Part shown: piece after piece, positions 5,930-6,392 of the stretch
Position numbering within the stretch: the first letter of the stretch is position 1
Layout: every line of letters starts with the position of its first letter
NCBI GenBank assembly: GCA_029863825.1
Contig: JAOTUP010000124.1
Span: forward strand, 1 to 6,392
Length of the DNA: 6,392 nt
Source of the DNA: Acidobacteriota bacterium
Lineage (GTDB): Bacteria; Acidobacteriota; Thermoanaerobaculia; Multivoradales; JAHEKO01
Reading direction: 5' to 3'
Program-made: the position numbers and the translations under genes
Notes under the pieces: model-generated
Databases searched by the model: none
What the model was told of the DNA's origin: nothing
Seen by the model: the letters and a program-made list of their open reading frames with translations, nothing else

Positions 5930-6392
5930 AGGTTGCTCTGCGGCGAGTAGAGGAGGCACTTCCGGTCGTCGCACTGGCGCTCATGATGCTGCTGCCGCTA
6001 GCGGAGGCGGCGGGGCGGGCGCTCTTCTCACGCGGCGTACCCGGTTCGGGGAGCTTCGTCCAGAATCTTACCCTCTGGGTGGCTTTTCTGGGTGCCGCGT
6101 TGGCGGCTCGGGAAGGCAAGTTGCTGTCCTTGGCGACCGGCGAGTTATTGCCGGGTGGCCGTCTGGGGACGGTGGCGCGGGTCTTCTCGGCAGGGGTCGG
6201 TGCAGGCGCATCGGTGCTTCTTGCCCGCGCATCTCTGGATCTCATCGTTGTCGAAAAGCAGGCGGGAAGCGTTCTGGCGCTGGGGGTTCCGGTGTGGTTC
6301 GTTCTGCTGGCCTTGCCGGTGGCGTTCGCGCTCATCGCTGTGCGGTTGGTGTGGCGGGCCGCAAAACAGTGGCGAGGTCGTTTTATTGCCGG
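5926..6392 (+). CDS. dctQ: TRAP transporter small membrane subunit, DctQ family, 3' end outside the window
   Basis: The small integral membrane subunit of the TRAP transporter, which pairs with the large DctM subunit in the cytoplasmic membrane. The visible 155 residues show four hydrophobic helices, roughly residues 12-34, 48-63, 82-103 and 114-141. Conserved DctQ features are the stretch LWVAFLGAALAAREGKLLSL (50-69), with the charged REGK after helix 2, and a basic end after helix 4. The frame is closed upstream by TGA at 5920-5922. Only CTG codons (5926, 5938) precede ATG 5983, and starting at that ATG would remove most of helix 1. CTG 5926 overlaps the dctP stop as CTGA and has an excellent ribosome binding site. 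The frame is still open at the edge, so either a complete DctQ ends just outside or it is fused to DctM; the window cannot tell. Confidence 0.8.
   Translation, partial: MKVALRRVEEALPVVALALMMLLPLAEAAGRALFSRGVPGSGSFVQNLTLWVAFLGAALAAREGKLLSLATGELLPGGRLGTVARVFSAGVGAGASVLLARASLDLIVVEKQAGSVLALGVPVWFVLLALPVAFALIAVRLVWRAAKQWRGRFIA

Overview
The window is high-GC bacterial DNA, densely coding, with strong G/C preference at third codon positions and clear Shine-Dalgarno sequences ahead of several genes. The two secreted proteins with Sec-type signal peptides, the periplasmic M48 protease type and the TRAP transporter point to a Gram-negative organism. A proteobacterium, or a related phylum such as Myxococcota, Acidobacteriota or Gemmatimonadota, would fit, but the sequence alone does not settle the lineage.

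Layout. On the minus strand, running off the left edge, is a secreted M48-family zinc metallopeptidase (start near 802). A 120-nt divergent intergenic region separates it from a plus-strand series. First comes a short ORF (923-1807) that resembles the N-terminal half of an acyl-CoA synthetase (ANL superfamily) but lacks the ATP-binding loop and the whole C-terminal part. After 70 nt containing an inverted repeat comes a FadI-type thiolase (1878-3320). Six nucleotides later is a CoA-transferase family III (CaiB/BaiF) protein that keeps the His/Asp/Glu set of alpha-methylacyl-CoA racemases (3327-4511). A 347-nt stretch with no convincing gene follows, ending in a candidate promoter and a strong ribosome binding site. 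The right end holds a TRAP transporter: substrate-binding protein DctP (4859-5929) and the small membrane subunit DctQ, which overlaps it by 4 nt, appears to start at a CTG codon, and is cut by the right edge.

How the genes may work together (inference). The thiolase and the racemase-like protein are probably co-translated and both act on acyl-CoA thioesters, which suggests beta-oxidation of a branched or otherwise unusual carboxylic acid. The TRAP transporter downstream could import an organic acid for that route, but it has its own likely promoter, so the link rests on proximity only. The ANL-like ORF cannot by its motifs be a working CoA ligase, so the acid-activating enzyme is not visible here. 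I see no RNA gene, CRISPR array, insertion sequence or phage gene. Nothing amounts to a clearly new system; the most unusual items are the ANL-like half-protein, the CTG start of dctQ, and the sequence arrangement around the dctP ribosome binding site.
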